Below, piece after piece: positions 6,914 through 6,975 of a DNA stretch of 6,975 nt; within the stretch, counting starts at the first letter, position 1, and each line of letters opens with the position of its first letter. The stretch comes from Flavobacteriaceae bacterium (GTDB taxonomy: Bacteria > Bacteroidota > Bacteroidia > Flavobacteriales > Flavobacteriaceae): NCBI GenBank assembly GCA_016763715.1, contig JAESTG010000230.1, positions 1-6,975 on the forward strand, written 5' to 3'. Below the pieces are notes generated by a model that was not told where the DNA came from, searched no databases, and worked only from the letters and a program-made list of their open reading frames with translations. Both the position numbers and the translations under genes were made by a program.

Positions 6914-6975
6914 CGCAACAATGCAAAGTAATATTCCTGTGATAAACACCCCTAACTCCCTTTCAATATTTGGTG
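6776..6975 (-). CDS. Possible 3' end of a membrane-protein gene entering from the right edge, antisense to the kinase tail
   Basis: On the reverse strand an open frame of 65 codons runs from the window edge to a TGA at 6776-6778. It reads PNIERELGVFITGILLCIVA, then LTLLAYYEAKGVFWWAVFTA and ISLVFALLSSCAWQWNRK. This gives two hydrophobic helices of membrane length, a short loop with charged residues between them, and a basic end. This looks more like a real protein than the Pro/Lys-rich tail read on the other strand. No start is visible because the frame continues beyond the window. The last 138 bases overlap the kinase frame, which is unusual. It may be a true gene, or a fragment whose end lies in antisense kinase sequence after a rearrangement. 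I cannot assign a family. The alternative is that it is a shadow frame. Confidence 0.45.
   Translation of the reverse strand, partial: PNIERELGVFITGILLCIVALTLLAYYEAKGVFWWAVFTAISLVFALLSSCAWQWNRKYNNGAFL
6878..6911 (-). terminator. Terminator-like hairpin with a T-tract on the reverse strand
   Basis: AACCCCCTTTGCCT (6878-6891) pairs with AGGCAAGGAGGGTT (6898-6911) around a 6-base loop, with one C-A mismatch and one T-G wobble. The top strand has six A at 6874-6879, so on the reverse strand the stem runs into a T-tract of six, as in a rho-independent terminator for a leftward gene to the right. This conflicts with the reverse-strand membrane-protein frame, which reads through the stem. Only one of the two readings is likely to be right. 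Confidence 0.4.

Overview
The window looks like chromosomal DNA of a Bacteroidota member, most likely a flavobacterium. Supporting signs are the AT-rich composition, the absence of clear Shine-Dalgarno sequences before most starts, a family of surface lipoproteins I associate with Flavobacteriia, a signal-peptide/TPR/LytS-type histidine kinase paired with a LytTR response regulator, and a Bacteroidota-type tyrosine recombinase remnant. The genus cannot be fixed from the sequence.

Left part (1-2300), housekeeping. The 3' two thirds of pheS (phenylalanyl-tRNA synthetase alpha chain) enters from the left edge and carries an apparent one-base deletion near 237, just before class II motif 2. A conserved 131-residue protein of unknown function follows at 795-1190. 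It meets the reverse-strand gpsA gene (NAD(P)H-dependent glycerol-3-phosphate dehydrogenase, 1192-2196) tail to tail, one base apart.

Middle (2300-3390). A 305-residue lipoprotein of unknown function is read from a promoter that closely resembles a sigma-54 site (TTGGCACG plus a -12 element). A perfect 11-bp inverted repeat overlaps the -12 element and the 5' leader. The gene ends in a strong rho-independent terminator.

Right part (3390-6975), accessory in character. A decayed, 5'-truncated tyrosine recombinase (in-frame stop, frameshift, two lost catalytic-box residues) lies next to a two-gene signalling operon. The operon encodes a LytTR response regulator and, starting directly after its stop codon (TAAATG), a membrane sensor kinase with periplasmic TPRs and a LytS-type kinase domain. 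The kinase lacks the Gly-x-Gly of its ATP-binding G1 box. Its C-terminal tail past residue 652 is unlike the family and is antisense to a second, membrane-protein-like reading frame that enters from the right edge. This suggests a rearrangement junction near 6815-6835, or an unusual antisense overlap.

I see no CRISPR array, RNA gene, intact insertion sequence or defence system. The points most worth a second look are the degenerate kinase with its odd 3' end, the sigma-54 promoter/inverted-repeat arrangement, and the pheS frameshift.
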